NCBI RefSeq assembly: GCF_019649055.1
Contig: NW_026570221.1
Coordinates: 372,001 to 436,000 of the forward strand
Direction: 5' to 3'
Origin: Paramacrobiotus metropolitanus
Taxonomy: Eukaryota; Tardigrada; Eutardigrada; Parachela; Macrobiotidae
DNA: 64,000 bases
In this document: positions 1 to 12,345 of the stretch, one piece after another
Layout: each line of letters starts with the position of its first letter
Numbering within the stretch: position 1 is the first letter of the stretch
Translations under genes and position numbers: made by a program
Notes under the pieces: model-generated
Database searches by the model: none
Told to the model about the DNA's origin: nothing
Seen by the model: only the letters and a program-made list of their open reading frames with translations

Positions 1-591
1 TGTTGAAAATTTTCCGATAGAGCCAGGGCAAACTTTACAAGTCCCGAAACTGTTTACTGGATTACAAAATCCTAATTCTGCACAAGTACAACAAAACAGA
101 AAGTATTTAGTGTAAGCCTTCGGAGTATTAGGTAAAAAAAGTTAATTAGTACATAGTAATTAGACATAGAACTTACGGTGGAGTTCGTGCGGAAAAAATG
201 TGTGTAGTGCCACCAGGAACTTTTTCTGGCCACAGACGTACACGCACACACGCTAAACAGACGCCTAAAAGGAAGAAACGATATCACAATGGAACGGCCA
301 GCTAGATCACAAACATCACCATTATACTTCATTCACAAGCATATACAACTCATATTTGTACGTACCTGTTAAATTTTCTAACGTTTAAGCGTAAAATTAG
401 AGATATTGTATTTTAGGGAGAATCGCAATCGAAAACGTATGCATTCCAATGCGATTGTTCAACAGAAAGTGATGGAACATCACGTTCCATCGTGTTGACA
501 GTTAAAGATTTTTCTAACCTCATAAGTCTGTGCTAGTGAGAATGAATTCAGTCAGTCATCTCCAGTCTGCAACTTCAAGATTTCCAACAAC
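1..591. other. No gene recognised; upstream region of the first small gene
   Basis: I see no coding signal here. The open frames are short and none has a recognisable motif. The last part, from about 480, must hold the promoter and 5' leader of the small spliced gene that starts at 592, but I cannot point to a clear TATA box. Confidence 0.4.
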
Positions 592-894
592 ATGGCCAGC
601 CAGCAAAGCAACGAGATTTCATCCACCATTCCGGAGGACAGCGATCTTCCAGAAGAAATCCGCAGATTGAATCTGGATGCGGACACCATCGCGTTTTTGC
701 GTCGTAGCGCTCAGCAGGCAAATTGTAAGTCGTGTTTATAAATTTTCTTAGCTTTTAGGTAATTAAATCATTTTTTAGTGCCTTTGGCATTTTTTGCCTC
801 TAAAATTACGCCCCAGATGCATGAAGAAATGAAACAGGCGGCCAAATGGAAGGCCGACTTGGACGACGATCTTTACCATAAAAAGCAGTTTTGA
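592..894 (+). CDS. Small two-exon gene, 82 aa, function unknown
   Basis: Exon 1 is 592-724 and exon 2 is 779-894. The 54-bp intron starts GTAAGT and ends TTTTTTAG. The joined frame is open from ATG to TGA and codes for 82 residues. The protein starts MASQQSNEIS, is acidic in its first third (PEDSDLPEEIRRLNLD) and helical and charged afterwards, ending in DDDLYHKKQF. No signal peptide or membrane segment is visible. I do not recognise the family. Clean splice signals and an undisturbed frame argue for a real gene, but a protein this short with no known motif stays provisional. Confidence 0.55.
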
Positions 895-1129
895 CAATAT
901 CCAGTGTTTTTGGCTTTGCCAAATTAAACTAGATATATGAAATAGGATGGCAAAGTAATTTTTAGTAATTTGTTACTTGAAAACTGTATACTTGGTGATT
1001 CTGTGGCAATTCTTTTAATACGAAGGTAATTAACTAAATAAAATTCTCAGACGATAATCGGGCGCAGTGTGGCTTTGTAACGCATATAGGTAGCGGTACA
1101 AACAGGGGCGTTATAGGTAACAGTACAAC

Positions 1130-1330
1130 CAGGGGCTGCGCAGCGAGGGGGGCGGGGGTGAGGGGGGGGAACCGAGGGAATGGCAGGAAGCTGGGCTGCG
1201 GAGGGCGCGGGGTTGTGACGGACGCAGAGCTGTAGCGGATGCGGGGCTGTGACAGATGCGGGGCTGTAATGGACGCGGGGCTGAGAAATTTGCGGGCCAC
1301 AACAACGGACGATGGGGAATAACGACAAAA
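1130..1330. repeat. GC-rich, G-strand-biased simple repeat
   Basis: This stretch is dominated by degenerate units of about 15 bp around GATGCGGGGCTGT, plus a G-tract near 1150-1170. It is far more GC-rich than its surroundings and leaves several minus-strand frames open by composition alone (proline- and serine-rich). I treat those frames as artefacts. The rest of 895-1678 shows nothing else I can name. Confidence 0.6.
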
Positions 1331-1678
1331 GCAGAGACGACGGGGTACCCGAGGAGGATTTTGGGATAGGCCACGCTGAATGCGACGGTAGACGGGGGGA
1401 AAGACGGAAGACGTTGGACTGGCGGACTCACAGGTAAGCCTAGTGCAGACTAATAAATGATTTTGCTTAATTCAGCATTTTTTTCTGTACTTTTCCCCCG
1501 TATTTTTCTGTATTCTTTATTCTGACGGCAGTCTGTATGGCACTAAGAATTTCACAGAAATCTGCTCAATTTTCTTGGTTTAATTTTTAATTTACTTGTA
1601 TTCGATTCCTTTCTATATCGGCCCCGCGAGTTGGTTGATTGACTGGGCCATCCGAGGAATTTCCCGATGGACAATTAG

Positions 1679-2990
1679 GATGATGGCTTTGATCAGTATG
1701 GGAAAACGGAGGATGACTTGGAGGCCGCGCTGTTCAACATTCAGAATGCTCCCTTCCAAATGCGTGTCACCGATCGACTGGGTTTTCATTCCCACAGCCG
1801 GAGTACTCGATTTTCCGACGGTGCGGACAATGTACTGGATGTCACTGTGGGCCGCCAGCGGAATGGAGGATCGGTGCGCTTTGGTGATGATGCTGGCAGT
1901 AGTTTTGTACAGCCAGCGCCCACAGGTGCGAAGTGTTTTACCAAGGATTACGCGTCATACAAATATTTTACGAATCGCCCTGCTTATTTAATATTTGCTG
2001 TTTAGCATTGAGGCACCAATTTCTAGAAGTACTTACTTAAATGATTTAATAATTTATTTGTGCTGCTTCTTTGTAATCAATAGATTGCAGTTGCCATTAA
2101 AAGCGAAATTATCATCAGTTTCAGTGCAGTTTTCTTCTGTTTTTATTCTCGTTTTATCGGTTAAGCATACGAATACTGCATTGATTACAGTTCACAGAAA
2201 GTTTTAATATTTGCATATACTCTGGCCGATGAACTGTAACATTGGTGCTTATTCTATATTTTGTTTTGTTTTTGTAACTTTTTTTATTTTGTTTTCTGTT
2301 GTGTCACGACTGAGGCCGTTATTGTGCTGCGGCGTTAGGGATTTACAGTTTAAACAATCCAATAAAATTAATGGGAGAAAAAATGTTGAAGTTGCTTAAT
2401 ATCATCTACAAGTGTAATACCTATAATTTGCAATAATAATACAGCAGTTCTGCTTTAAAAATGGTCGTTTATTTCGTGCACGTTGTTTGCACCGTGTGCG
2501 CCATCCAGTTTTCCTAAGTTGGCTGTCGAACCGTTCTTACCTACGACTGCGATGCCGACACGTTGCTTCGATCATTTATTTGCCTAGATGCATTGAAATG
2601 CTGATTTTAAACGTGCCGAACTATATCGTAGCCGGAAATCAAAGTTGACATAACACTGATAGCAGTTCTCATGCGTGCTTCTTCTGCTTGACAGATCTTC
2701 GTCATAAAATCAATGCCCAACATAAACCGGACGATCTGCGTAGCCATCTGAACCACATGCCCCATGAGAATGCAAAAGTTTCGCTGGAGGATACCGCGAC
2801 GGCGGTGCGCCGGGTGAATGCCGACATCGCCAACGCACCACTGCTAGATGAGCCAACAAACAGCCACGGCTTTCGTCCCATTAAAAATAACGTGGCGTTC
2901 CCGGATGAGGAGCGTCACATTCGGATACAGGACAATCCAGATTCCCCGGCTAGTATCAACATGGGGGAAGGCGGCGAAGCAGACGATTAA
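1679..2990 (+). CDS. Two-exon gene fragment, function unknown (5' end not found)
   Basis: Two exons fit together: 1679-1925 and 2695-2990, with a phase-1 intron that starts GTGCGAAG and ends CTTGACAG. The first exon is preceded by an acceptor (ACAATTAG), and an in-frame TAG lies immediately upstream, so an earlier exon probably exists that I could not place. The coded part is hydrophilic: it opens with DDGFDQYGKTEDD, has glycine/arginine-rich and acidic patches, and ends INMGEGGEADD. There is no membrane segment and no domain I recognise. The matching phase across the junction is the best evidence that the two exons belong together. Confidence 0.45.
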
Positions 2991-3361
2991 GTTGACCATG
3001 ATCAACCGGCTGGGACCTGTACCCAACGCTTCCACGTCCAACGCACCGAGCAGTCCTCCCGCTCCGTGAGGATGGAAGCGACACGCTGCAAAATCGCCCG
3101 AAGCCGTTGGTTTTGCGCCAGTTTTACGGCCGCCCGCCGAATTTATTTGTTTATAATTTGTTTGTATTTTTTTTATTTTTTTATATTATTATGACGTCAA
3201 TAACTGCAGTCAGGAAGTCCAGTGGATAACTGGAATACAAAATCGCTTTGCGGGACGCCCTTTACTACTGTGGCTCAATCTGTACCAAGTTCGGAATTAA
3301 CCGTCTCTGTCTCGTTGCGGACCAAATTCCGCAACGAGCGCAACAGCGCTAACATGTATGC

Positions 3362-3750
3362 TACACTGGGCTGCTGCGACGCCGCAACACGTTTCAACGG
3401 GCCGCAACCGGTGCCAGCATGTGTGCTGGACTGGGCTGCTGCAACGCCGCAATAGCCGCAACACGGCTTATAAGCCGCAACACGCAGCAACGGGCCGCAA
3501 CCAGTGCCAGCATGTGTGCTGGACTGGGCTGCTGCAACGCCGCAACAGCCGCAACACGGCTTATAAGCCGCAACACGCAGCAACGGGCCGCAACCAGTGC
3601 CAGCATGTGTGCTGGACAGGGCTGCTGCAACGCCGCAACAGCCGCAACACGGCTTATAAGCCGCAACACGCAGCAACGGGCCGCAACCAGTGCCAGCATG
3701 TGTGCTGGACTGGGCTGCTGCAACGCCGCAACAGCCGCAAGATGTTGCTA
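3362..3750. repeat. 93-bp tandem satellite, about four copies, with internal palindromes
   Basis: The unit recurs at 3419, 3512, 3605 and 3698 with near identity. Because 93 is 31 codons, several frames on both strands stay open, which is not evidence of coding. Each unit holds the perfect palindrome CGGCTTATAAGCCG and the hairpin CCAGCA-TGTG-TGCTGG. The array tapers into diverged copies at its left edge (3362-3418). A lone copy in the opposite orientation lies at 7887-7976. Palindrome-bearing minisatellites of this type are often parts of non-autonomous Helitron/Helentron-like elements, but no such ends are visible here. Confidence 0.85.
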
Positions 3751-3759
3751 CGGGCCTGA

Positions 3760-6700
3760 GAACGGCCTAAAAGGCGCGACTCAGCAACGGCGCGCTATAC
3801 TGTTTTGCTTCGTTGGACCGTTACTGAAAATTTTCATGTTTTTCAACTGATACTTATAGTTATAGCCTCTATCAGTTTTTTATAAATACACCCATAGCTG
3901 TATTTTCTTCTTTTTGTCATGCGTAGTTTTTGTTATGACATTTAGGCAGGTGAAGTATGTTCGCAGATATTGAGCAACGTGAAATTTGGACATTCTGAAA
4001 CGAAAGCGTAACGCAGATTTTGGCATAACAAACTGGTTGGTCCACAAAAAGCATTTTGCATATGTTATGAGTCAGAATCTAAGTTTGCGGTAGAACTTAA
4101 ATTGTAGTGAATAATGTACGTTTTATTAAAGGAAATGGCCAGGTACATGACGCTGAATTCGGGTAGACCCAAAACAATTTTCAATCTCCCGAACTCCCAA
4201 AGGCTTTTATGAATCGGTTTATTGCATTCCCTAGTAAACTGATTTGTATACAATGATGCGAAAAACGTTTAAGCGTACACCATTCGTTTGGTGAATAAAG
4301 TATAAAATATTTTATTAATTTTTACCTATTTTTCAATATGCACGATGCACGTCAACGAGCACCACTCAGTTTATACTTTCTTTTCGATTATACAATCAGA
4401 TAAAGAATTTGTTCTATTTGTCAAATTGACATAAGAAGTGACTGTGCACAAAAATATAATCGAAGGTTTTTTAAAAACAAAAAAGGCAACAAAGTCAAAT
4501 TATGGAGTGGTCTTTTTTGCGCAGATTCGCACATTGGCCTAAAGATCGTTTTGGCCCGAAATGAGGCTTGCGTTAAGTTCTTCGTATTTTTAAACATATA
4601 TTCGAAATTTTAAAGTCTGCTTTAGAATGGAGAAAAGTGACAGAATTCCGGTTCCGTGTCAAAACGATCTTCATGCTTACTGCACCATTGTGCAAAATGT
4701 GAAGGAGATCGGTCGTTAATGAAACCTTTTTTACACCTTCTTGCGTTTAAACATTTTGTAATTTTTTTGCACATATAACTCCCGGCCAGAAAGGCCGGTT
4801 TTGCGCGCCCCAACTGGTTTTTACGCCAATGCATACTACCTATTTGGCTACACGTTGTCATAAAACAAGGCAACCAGGGTTAGGGAATGCGGGAAAATAA
4901 ATGTTTTCGTGCATGTACCCGAATTTCGCACCATTTACCAAGTCACTTCTCTTTAGTAAAACCCTAGGTTTTCTGTTTGCACGAGGAGACTGTGAAGATT
5001 TCATGCTCAGGCTAGTTGGTACAAAGCGGACATAAATTAAATTTCCAGCCTGCGAAGGCCAGCACCAAATGGCAGCCAGCAATGGCATCATGGTGGTTAA
5101 ATGCGGTGACGCAGCGTAACTTTGAAATAAACGTCCGTAACGGAAAGGATTTAGAAATTGCAGTACCGTTGGCAATATTTTTAATGCGTCGGGCCACCAG
5201 AAACCGCAGCGCAGCGATATGCTTCGTCCATGACGTCGCAGCGATCGGCAGAGTCGCAGAAATTTAAATTCGGACCGAATTCAAAAGAGTCGGACCCGCA
5301 AAAACACGGCAGCAAGCAATAATTTTGTAGCGGTTAAATGCACGGACGCAACAGCGCTATTTCGTTACGATTTTCTGTAGCGAAAAGAAGCCTTAAGCAG
5401 TAGTACCGATGTGTATCCACGCTTCATCGCGGCATCTAACGACGACGTAATAGACCTGGGATGCGATCACATCATAGCGATCAGTTGCTTGACGTCATTG
5501 TTATACTTCCGTAACGCACTTCCGTAAAACGGCCGTAACGAGCTTTCGTCACGGACTTAAATCAACCAGTACCTTTGGCTTGAACAAAGAGGACCTTCGC
5601 TTCGCTCCCGTCGACTATTACTTCGAGTATTTTTAAATCCTTATCTCTTCACGATGCGGTAACACTATCTTTGATGAACTACATAGTACTATTGATAAGC
5701 CGGTCTCACGGTACGATAAATGTTAATTTTCGAATACCCTTTTCTAGGTACTTCACGCACACCATGGCAAATTTACCCTTGTGTGCCTTGTAGGAGGAAT
5801 CTGAATCGGTATTTGTGGGTGATACCGCAGACTCTCGACCCACACTGATTGTGGTTTTATGGAATCATCGTACTAAGTTAGGGCGGCACACTGACGATAT
5901 GGTAACCAGTAACCACTAACCGCCATTTTGCAGACGGAAAACTTGCCAACGACGCTTTGCTGACCGGAAAAATTTTACCGACAATTCGTTGAGCGCTGAC
6001 GTTGTGCTGACAACATCCTAATGACCGGCAAAACAGTTTCCCAATGCCCAATAAAAACCCTTTAATCTTAAAAGACTTAATAAAACATAGGAAAACATAG
6101 ATAGCATAAGGAACACAAGAAAAACCTAACAAAATCAGTAAAATTAACGAATGCAGGACTAGGACTAAAAACGAAATATCCTAATCAATGTCATAACTCT
6201 ATAAAAACATGAGCACCTACGAAAGCACTAAGAATTATAAGAAATCCAGTTAATGCACCCAGGTAGCTCAGAAACCCTGATACCTAGCCGATAAGCAGGT
6301 GGGCGGCCAACAAAAGAGTGTCTGGAAAAAGTCGAGCAGCGAAATTGCAGAAAAGCGAATTGTCGGTTAGCAGTCTGTTGGTTAGCAAGTCGCGGCATCT
6401 AACAACATGTCGTACATCATATTGTCGGAAAGCAAAACGAATATTAGTAAGTAAAGTAACTTGTAATCCGAGCTACACGAAACACTAAAGCTAGCCAGTG
6501 TCATCGTCAGTTCGTTATCGGACATCTACTTGGTGACATGACGGCTGCATGAACTATTTTTATCGGTGCTGAAGATATCACAAATATACATTTCATTATT
6601 TCTCCAGCTGCGATTGTAATTAAAGCCTATGTACAGAAGTTCATCTGCTTCTGGGCTAGGTCCTGCTTGAGCCATTGCAGCCGTAAACTGTAAAGCAAGA

Positions 6701-7010
6701 AAAATTTAAGAACGTTTTGGCAAACATACACTGATTTTAATCTGCGTTCAAAAATTTGTGAACAAGGCGATTAGCAGGTCTTGTTGCAAATTACAGAAAT
6801 CACTTATTACAAACGCCACAAAAAAAAATTAGCAACAACGCAATGAGATTAAGCCAACCAATCAAGAGCTAACTGCAATCTTTCCAGTACTCCAATTTCA
6901 GGAGGACTGTTTCTATCCAGTGCTGGCTACTGTATGTGCCTGCGAATCGAAATGTGGCTGCTTCTCCTTAAAAGTGCGCATGGTTCCTCCAACAGGCCGG
7001 TTATTGTCCG
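3760..7010. other. Long stretch without recognisable genes
   Basis: AT-rich DNA with only short open frames, none with a motif. One dispersed-repeat trace is visible: 5579-5613 matches, in inverted orientation and with three differences, the sequence at 24327-24361 near the left edge of the Helitron. That makes a Helitron-derived footprint near 5.58 kb likely. I see nothing else to name. Confidence 0.5.
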
Positions 7011-7490
7011 CTAAACAGTTCGAGAGATAATCGTTTCGACGCACTGCCATCCGGTGAATAAAAAAAACTGCCTGCTTTTATTCATTGCATGTAATTGCTT
7101 CTTGTACTTGGCCAGCCAAGAAAACGTCTGCTCGGCAGCCATGGTATTTCGTTCAGTGGTAGTAGGATGTCTCGCAGAGTACATATTGGGGTGGTATTTT
7201 TCTTTGCACTTAGGATCCTTGTGGTTTTGAATGTGCAACCCATCAACGATTTTGGATACCCGACTCCACAGTTGATCGAAAGGCTCGGGAAAGGGCAAAG
7301 GTTCGCCAGCAGCCTTCAGTCGGTTAAGTTGACAGATGTTGTCATAACATACGAAGATGTTTCCCCACTTTTCCGGCGCAACTTCTCTCGTACAGTGCGC
7401 TGGCGATGAAAAGTTACACTTGTCCAAGACTTTCGGCTCTGAAAAGAAACCACATGTCATTCGCAGCACTGCTTTCGTATCATCCAGCAC
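7011..7490 (-). pseudogene. KDZ/CxC-like DNA transposase fragment
   Basis: A 159-residue open stretch on the minus strand contains the pattern YDNICQL followed about 80 residues later by a His/Cys-containing segment (HNKDPKCKEKYHP type) and then AAEQTFSWLAKYKKQL and a hydrophobic FFLF. This order resembles the C-terminal half of Kyakuja-Dileera-Zisupton (KDZ) transposases, which are found in animals and fungi. The 5' edge at about 7500 coincides with a plausible splice acceptor, but I could not find an N-terminal half, and the frame ends without the rest of the enzyme. I read it as a truncated relic. The assignment is from memory of the motif order. Confidence 0.45.
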
Positions 7491-7886
7491 CTATCTGTCC
7501 ACTGTAATACATTAATAAATATCACAACGCCAGCACAAACAAAGCAAAGCAAGACATAACTTATAATACAAATATTCTTCCGTTGTGTCATGTTTTTCTG
7601 CATTATGTCCCAGTATTTTTTAATGGAACTGCTTTCGCTAATTAAGAGCTCTTTATGTGCAAGAGTAAGTACTTTAGTAATTCCAGTGCTGTGTTGTAGG
7701 AATGCGCAACCATGCAAATAATTGTGGTCATTTGCGCACGGAATGTACTAATGCCGAGGGAATCCAGAAATGCCGCTACAGTGCTATTTTATCTATAAAC
7801 TTCTGTGAAATTTAAGTTATTTTTTTCAAAATGAATTTTTTAAAATTCTTGAAAGTCATTTTAAAATTTCAAATTTTAACATTTTA

Positions 7887-7976
7887 AAACACGGCTTATA
7901 AGCCGTGTTGCGGCTGTTGCGGCGTTGCAGCAGCCCAGTCCAGCACACATGCTGGCACTGGTTGCGGCCCGTTGCG
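7887..7976 (-). repeat. Solitary inverted monomer of the 93-bp satellite
   Basis: The reverse complement of this segment matches the unit tandemly repeated at 3362-3750. It opens with the perfect 22-bp palindrome AACACGGCTTATAAGCCGTGTT, one arm longer than in the array copies. It is a single dispersed copy more than 4 kb away in opposite orientation, so the unit probably moves or has been moved as part of a mobile element. Confidence 0.8.
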
Positions 7977-10030
7977 TCAAATAATCTTGTTGGTGCCGCA
8001 ATTTGTTGCGCAACAACAGGATCTTGGTACGGATTGAGCCAGTCCTACCAGATTTAGCCATATGTATTGCCGTAACGTCACACTCATGGCGGGCGACGGC
8101 AGCAGTACAGGTGATTATCTAGGTGCGCTACTGACATCCCCTATTATACGTAGACATTAAACCTAAAATAAATAATTAAACAGGAATAAATGTGAATATA
8201 AAATAGGTAATTATAAATATACCTAACAAATACTATTGTAAACTTTATCCAAATGTTAAACTATAATTAGGCTACGGTAAATATAATTATACTATCGCAA
8301 ATAGTATCCAAATATTTAACAGCTAAATTAAGTAGAAAATCGCTCAACGCAGCGAAACAAGTAAAGTTGTCATCCCACCCAGATTTTGGAAATGAGGTGT
8401 GCTATTTAAGGTAAACGTGATGTGGGACGAATGGGAAATAAAGTTAAACTTTTTTGAAGGTTACGGTGCTTTATAGTATTCTGCGTGCGCATAAGAAATG
8501 CATCGTAATTTATGCAGTTACATAATGCAAGTGCTCTGTGTTGATCAGTTTCTAATTTACCCCTACCGCTGGTAGGTGCTCTGTGCGACGCAGACCGGGG
8601 ATCCGCGACCGTCCTTGCATTACCGCGGGAAGCAGTGGTGCACCGAGGGACTGCATGGTTTGCGCTGCGAGGAGCTGTCCCGCATTGCACAGCGCTTCCT
8701 TATCATTCTGCTGCACCTCCTGCTTCGTTCACGCTTGGCATATCCAAAAAAATCATGACTGGAACTTGGAAACGAATGATGATCCCGGCACCACGTGCCT
8801 AATTACAAAATATTAGTTTGTTATTAGCTAGCAAAGATAAAGCGGATGTCCTTTCTTCGGTGGAATTGATCTTATTAATAAAAGGTGGAGGCTCCGCATA
8901 CAACTTTTGTACCACCTTTTGCTCCTAGTACCACCTTTCATACCTCCTTTGGCTCCTAGAACCACCTTTTGCACACCACGTTTGACTTTGCATATCACCA
9001 TAATTTTTTTAAAAGTTTTAGTAAAATAATAACTTAAATTATATGTTGCTATGATGTTTTACTAAAGAAGTTCAAGGTTATAAACGCAATAATGTTACAA
9101 GATCAAGTTACCGGTAAAAGGATCTCGCTGCAAATAAAAATGGATCGGCACTTGTAAATGTTAGTATTAAATAACGCAAGGGAGTCGACACTGAGGGTGT
9201 CGGCATTGTACCCGCTATTCACCTGCATACCTGTGTCTGTAGTAGTTATTGGACCGTTCGCATTGATGTCCAAAAGAGTTTTTCGCCTTAAAATTTGCAC
9301 AGTACAGCTGACTGCCATATGAAGCCGAAACGGCAAACAGCCGCCCGGTCAATGCGGATGCGCATTGTCTCCGAGACAGTGACACAGGGAACAGGGTTTG
9401 TGTTAAGGTATATTCATACCTCGTGTGTTTGGCGAAATACGGAAATACACACGGAATCCAAAAATCTGTCTTTGGATTATAAATTCATCCGAAATATATG
9501 TCTAACATACATGTTTCTTCTAAGTTAAAGTACAGATATGCATGCGCAGAAATTTTGAAGAAAAGTTTCTGGAAACATTTCAGATGTATGTGGATGTATT
9601 TGCAGAGTATGCTCTGGACATTATTTGAACAGAGCTCTGTCGTGGCAAACCGAATATCGTACAAAGTACACAACGACTTGTACGATACTTTGTAATAATA
9701 ATTCGAACGCTGATTATTATTTTATTCGCATACTTCGAAGTCTATTGAATTCTTCACAGTACTTAAGTTAAATGACAAGAAGCCAACAAAGTACAAAAAC
9801 TGAAAGCGGAGACGCCGTGATGTCAACACTGCAGCTGGAACGCGTCATAAAACCAGACAGAGAGTAAAAGAAGAAAGACTTCTGTCTACACGGCATCCCC
9901 CCTCTGGATTGGACCAAATATTTGTCGCTTGAAGATTACGGCAAAGATATCAAATGTGCAATTGAATCAAACGGGATCTCTGTCAGATTTGTGTCTATTT
10001 ATTCTGCTAAAAATGGTCGTAAGAACGGAA
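7977..10030. other. Intergenic DNA with minor repeats
   Basis: Mostly featureless. At 8885-8990 there is a short degenerate tandem of TACCACCTTTTGCTCCTAG-like units. Around 8570-8760 a GC-richer stretch keeps both strands open but shows no domain. At about 9900-10030 an open frame on the plus strand runs up to the edge of the retroelement that follows (see the finding on its target). Confidence 0.4.
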
Positions 10031-10184
10031 TGGATTCCGACGGACAGAGGAATCCGGGTATTACGACACACGACACGCCCCCTTTAATAGTGGTCTCTCT
10101 GTTAGAGTTGAATGCATTTGTGAACTGGTATAAATTGGAGAATGTACAGTGCTAACTTGTGTCACTTGCCAGAGTAAAATTTTT
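10031..10184 (+). repeat. Split direct repeat A1
   Basis: Starts TGGATTCCGACGG and ends AGTAAAATTTT. It is matched base for base, or nearly so, by A2 at 12156-12309. It lies immediately upstream of the gag-like frame and so forms the left end of the retroelement. Confidence 0.85.
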
Positions 10185-10253
10185 GAAATTAAAATTTTAA
10201 GAAATTCTCGATCTGTGTTTTTTACGTTACCGTTTTCGCATTTATTTATCATC

Positions 10254-11371
10254 ATGTCTGTTACACTCGATGAAGCTCGCACGTTCAATCTGAAGAAGTT
10301 GGGCCGCCTGAATCTCACAGAGGTCAAACGGCTCATCGTCGAAGTTGAAGGCGAGCAAGCGTTCGATGAAACGAAACCTGCTCTTGTCCAGCGGCTTTAT
10401 GACCTGTTCCATCCGGAAGAATCTCTGGATTTGGAAGCCGATGCTGCAGCAGGTAAAGGTGACTCCCCATCTGACCTCGCTACAGCCATCGGTATTTGCG
10501 CGGCGTCTGTTTCCCAGCTGTACGACAACGGATATAACTCCATTGACGATGTCATCTTGTTGGCAAAGGTTAAGAAATTCCCCGACAACTTGGAATTCAT
10601 CACGAACACCCGCGATCGCAACAAGCTTGAAGTGTTTGTTATGCCCCACGTTCCCATGTCTCCTCCCGTGACATCCGCAAGCGACAATGTGGCCCCCCGT
10701 CGGAGCCGTTCAACTACACGTACAAGCAATCACCACCAAGCAGCCTCAGACGACGAGAGTTCCGGCAGTCCAGTTAGCGCTCACCGTAAATCCAACAGCG
10801 GCTCCCGTACCTCCTCTCAGGCCCGAAATCTTCGAAGACCGCATACGCTTCCATTCGTGAAAGCAGCCCACAAGGCCGCAAAAGATGTTAAGCCGCATGA
10901 AATTTCATGCGACGAACTTTTTGCCGGCAACATCATGGCTGCATTGGATTTGGCAAGGAAGACCAACGCCTTACCAACACTGATGAGTTCCTGGAATACC
11001 AGGTCTTTTTGGCTCGCAAACGATGCATGTATGATGACGAAGCCATTGTGCAATTTGACTGCGAGTTTCGCGAAGCCGCCCAGATTGAGGAGTTTGACCT
11101 TTCTGACATTACGCATCGCGACCCCACGGCTGACGCATATTTTTCGGCGGATTCCCGTCGAACGTCGGATTTTCAAGTTTGTAACCCAAAGGTCACTTTT
11201 GGACAGGCGAAGCGCACAGCTACCGTGGAACCCCGTTTTCCGAATTACTGCTGTTTCAACTACAACGAAGGCAGACCCTGCCGGGATATCCCTTGCCGTT
11301 TTCCACACATTTGCGGTTTCTGCCGGAAGGACCATCGCGCCACGGCCTGCACCGAGCAGTCGGCAAAATGA
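10254..11371 (+). pseudogene. Gag-like protein of a DIRS-order retroelement, frameshifted
   Basis: The frame opens at the ATG at 10254 (MSVTLDEARTF), runs through a helical N-terminal part and a Ser/Arg-rich linker, and then changes frame near 10970. The continuation, open to 11371, carries a cysteine/histidine-rich C-terminus: CCFNYNEGRPCRDIPCRF, then HICGFCRKDHRATAC. Paired Cys/His clusters of this type end the gag of many DIRS and Ngaro elements and bind nucleic acid. The frame change is not in a homopolymer, so I read it as real decay. The element's repeats are better preserved than its gene, which fits a copy mobilised in trans. Confidence 0.6.
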
Positions 11372-12063
11372 CCTCCATTCGGTATGACCTGTCGAATTCC
11401 GGGTTGGTTACCTTTGCCTGACATTTTACCGAGACGATTGTTTTCTTTAACTTTTGACCCGGATTTGCCTGCTTCGTGCTGTTACCTTTTCATGCATTAT
11501 TATTCCCCCATATCCTGTGTCCGCTTCGCATTGTCCCTGCCTGCTTTTATACTACATTGCACATTTTTCAGCCTCGTTGCGTATATTCGTTACCTTCTTA
11601 AATACTTGCTAGCGTATGCTTTTGCGCTTATAGCCTTCCGTACATTGTATGGAATTTAAAATCTGCATGGATTTAGGTCAAACTGTGGAATTCCCAGTCC
11701 GACTACAAACCTCCATTTGCCTTGCCATATTCCGTGGGATGCGACAGGACTTCCTTGCACCCTGCTTTATGCATGCGGTCTGGCGACTGCATGCATCCTT
11801 AAATGCCGTATTGCGCTGGCGTGATTTCCGCCAGAGCAGTGCTTTACTTACTTTTCGTGGATCTTCTAATTTGGTATTACTTTCGCGAATGCCCAACAAT
11901 GCGCGGAATCCCGCGCCTTTGGTATCGTGATAAGCTGTTTTCCTTGAATTCAAGGAATCGGCCTGCTTTATCGTTGCACATTCATCACACTTTTCGTTGC
12001 CATCATTACGCGGTATTGGATCGCCTCCAGTCATCTTTGTGTTTTTGCCTTGGGTTTGGGTAT

Positions 12064-12151
12064 TTGGGGCCGTTTCCGGCCATGTTCGGCATATCTGCCC
12101 AAAGGAAGTAAATTCCGAGCCCACCTTTCTCGCGTGACGTGTAGGAGTAAT
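12064..12151 (+). repeat. Split direct repeat B1
   Basis: 88 bp starting TTGGGGCCGTTTCCGG and ending GTAGGAGTAAT. It is repeated at 12346-12433. Four bases (GGAG) separate it from A2. This junction is where a circular intermediate would carry B next to A. Confidence 0.85.
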
Positions 12152-12155
12152 GGAG

Positions 12156-12309
12156 TGGATTCCGACGGACAGAGGAATCCGGGTATTACGACACACGACA
12201 CGCCCCCTTTAATAGTGGTCTCTCTGTTAGAGTTGAATGCATTTGTGAACTGGTATAAATTGGAGAATGTACAGTGCTAACTTGTGTCACTTGCCAGAGT
12301 AAAATTTTT
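12156..12309 (+). repeat. Split direct repeat A2
   Basis: Second copy of the 154-bp A repeat. It lies between B1 and B2, which gives the order that distinguishes PAT/Ngaro-type elements from LTR retrotransposons. Confidence 0.85.
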
Positions 12310-12345
12310 CTTGTTTTTTTTTGTGCTTTTGCTCTGTTTGATGGC

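Noticed and set aside
1034-1431. Proline/serine-rich minus-strand frames
   Set aside because: Produced by the GC-rich simple repeat. Three overlapping frames are open at once and none has splice or motif support.
3275-3850. Several long repetitive open frames on both strands (for example MCAGLGCCNAA repeats)
   Set aside because: They exist because the satellite unit is 93 bp, a multiple of three. All frames stay open together, so this is not coding evidence.
11384-12111. Plus- and minus-strand frames between gag and B1 in the retroelement
   Set aside because: They contain no reverse transcriptase, RNase H or recombinase motifs and overlap each other. Treated as non-coding remains.
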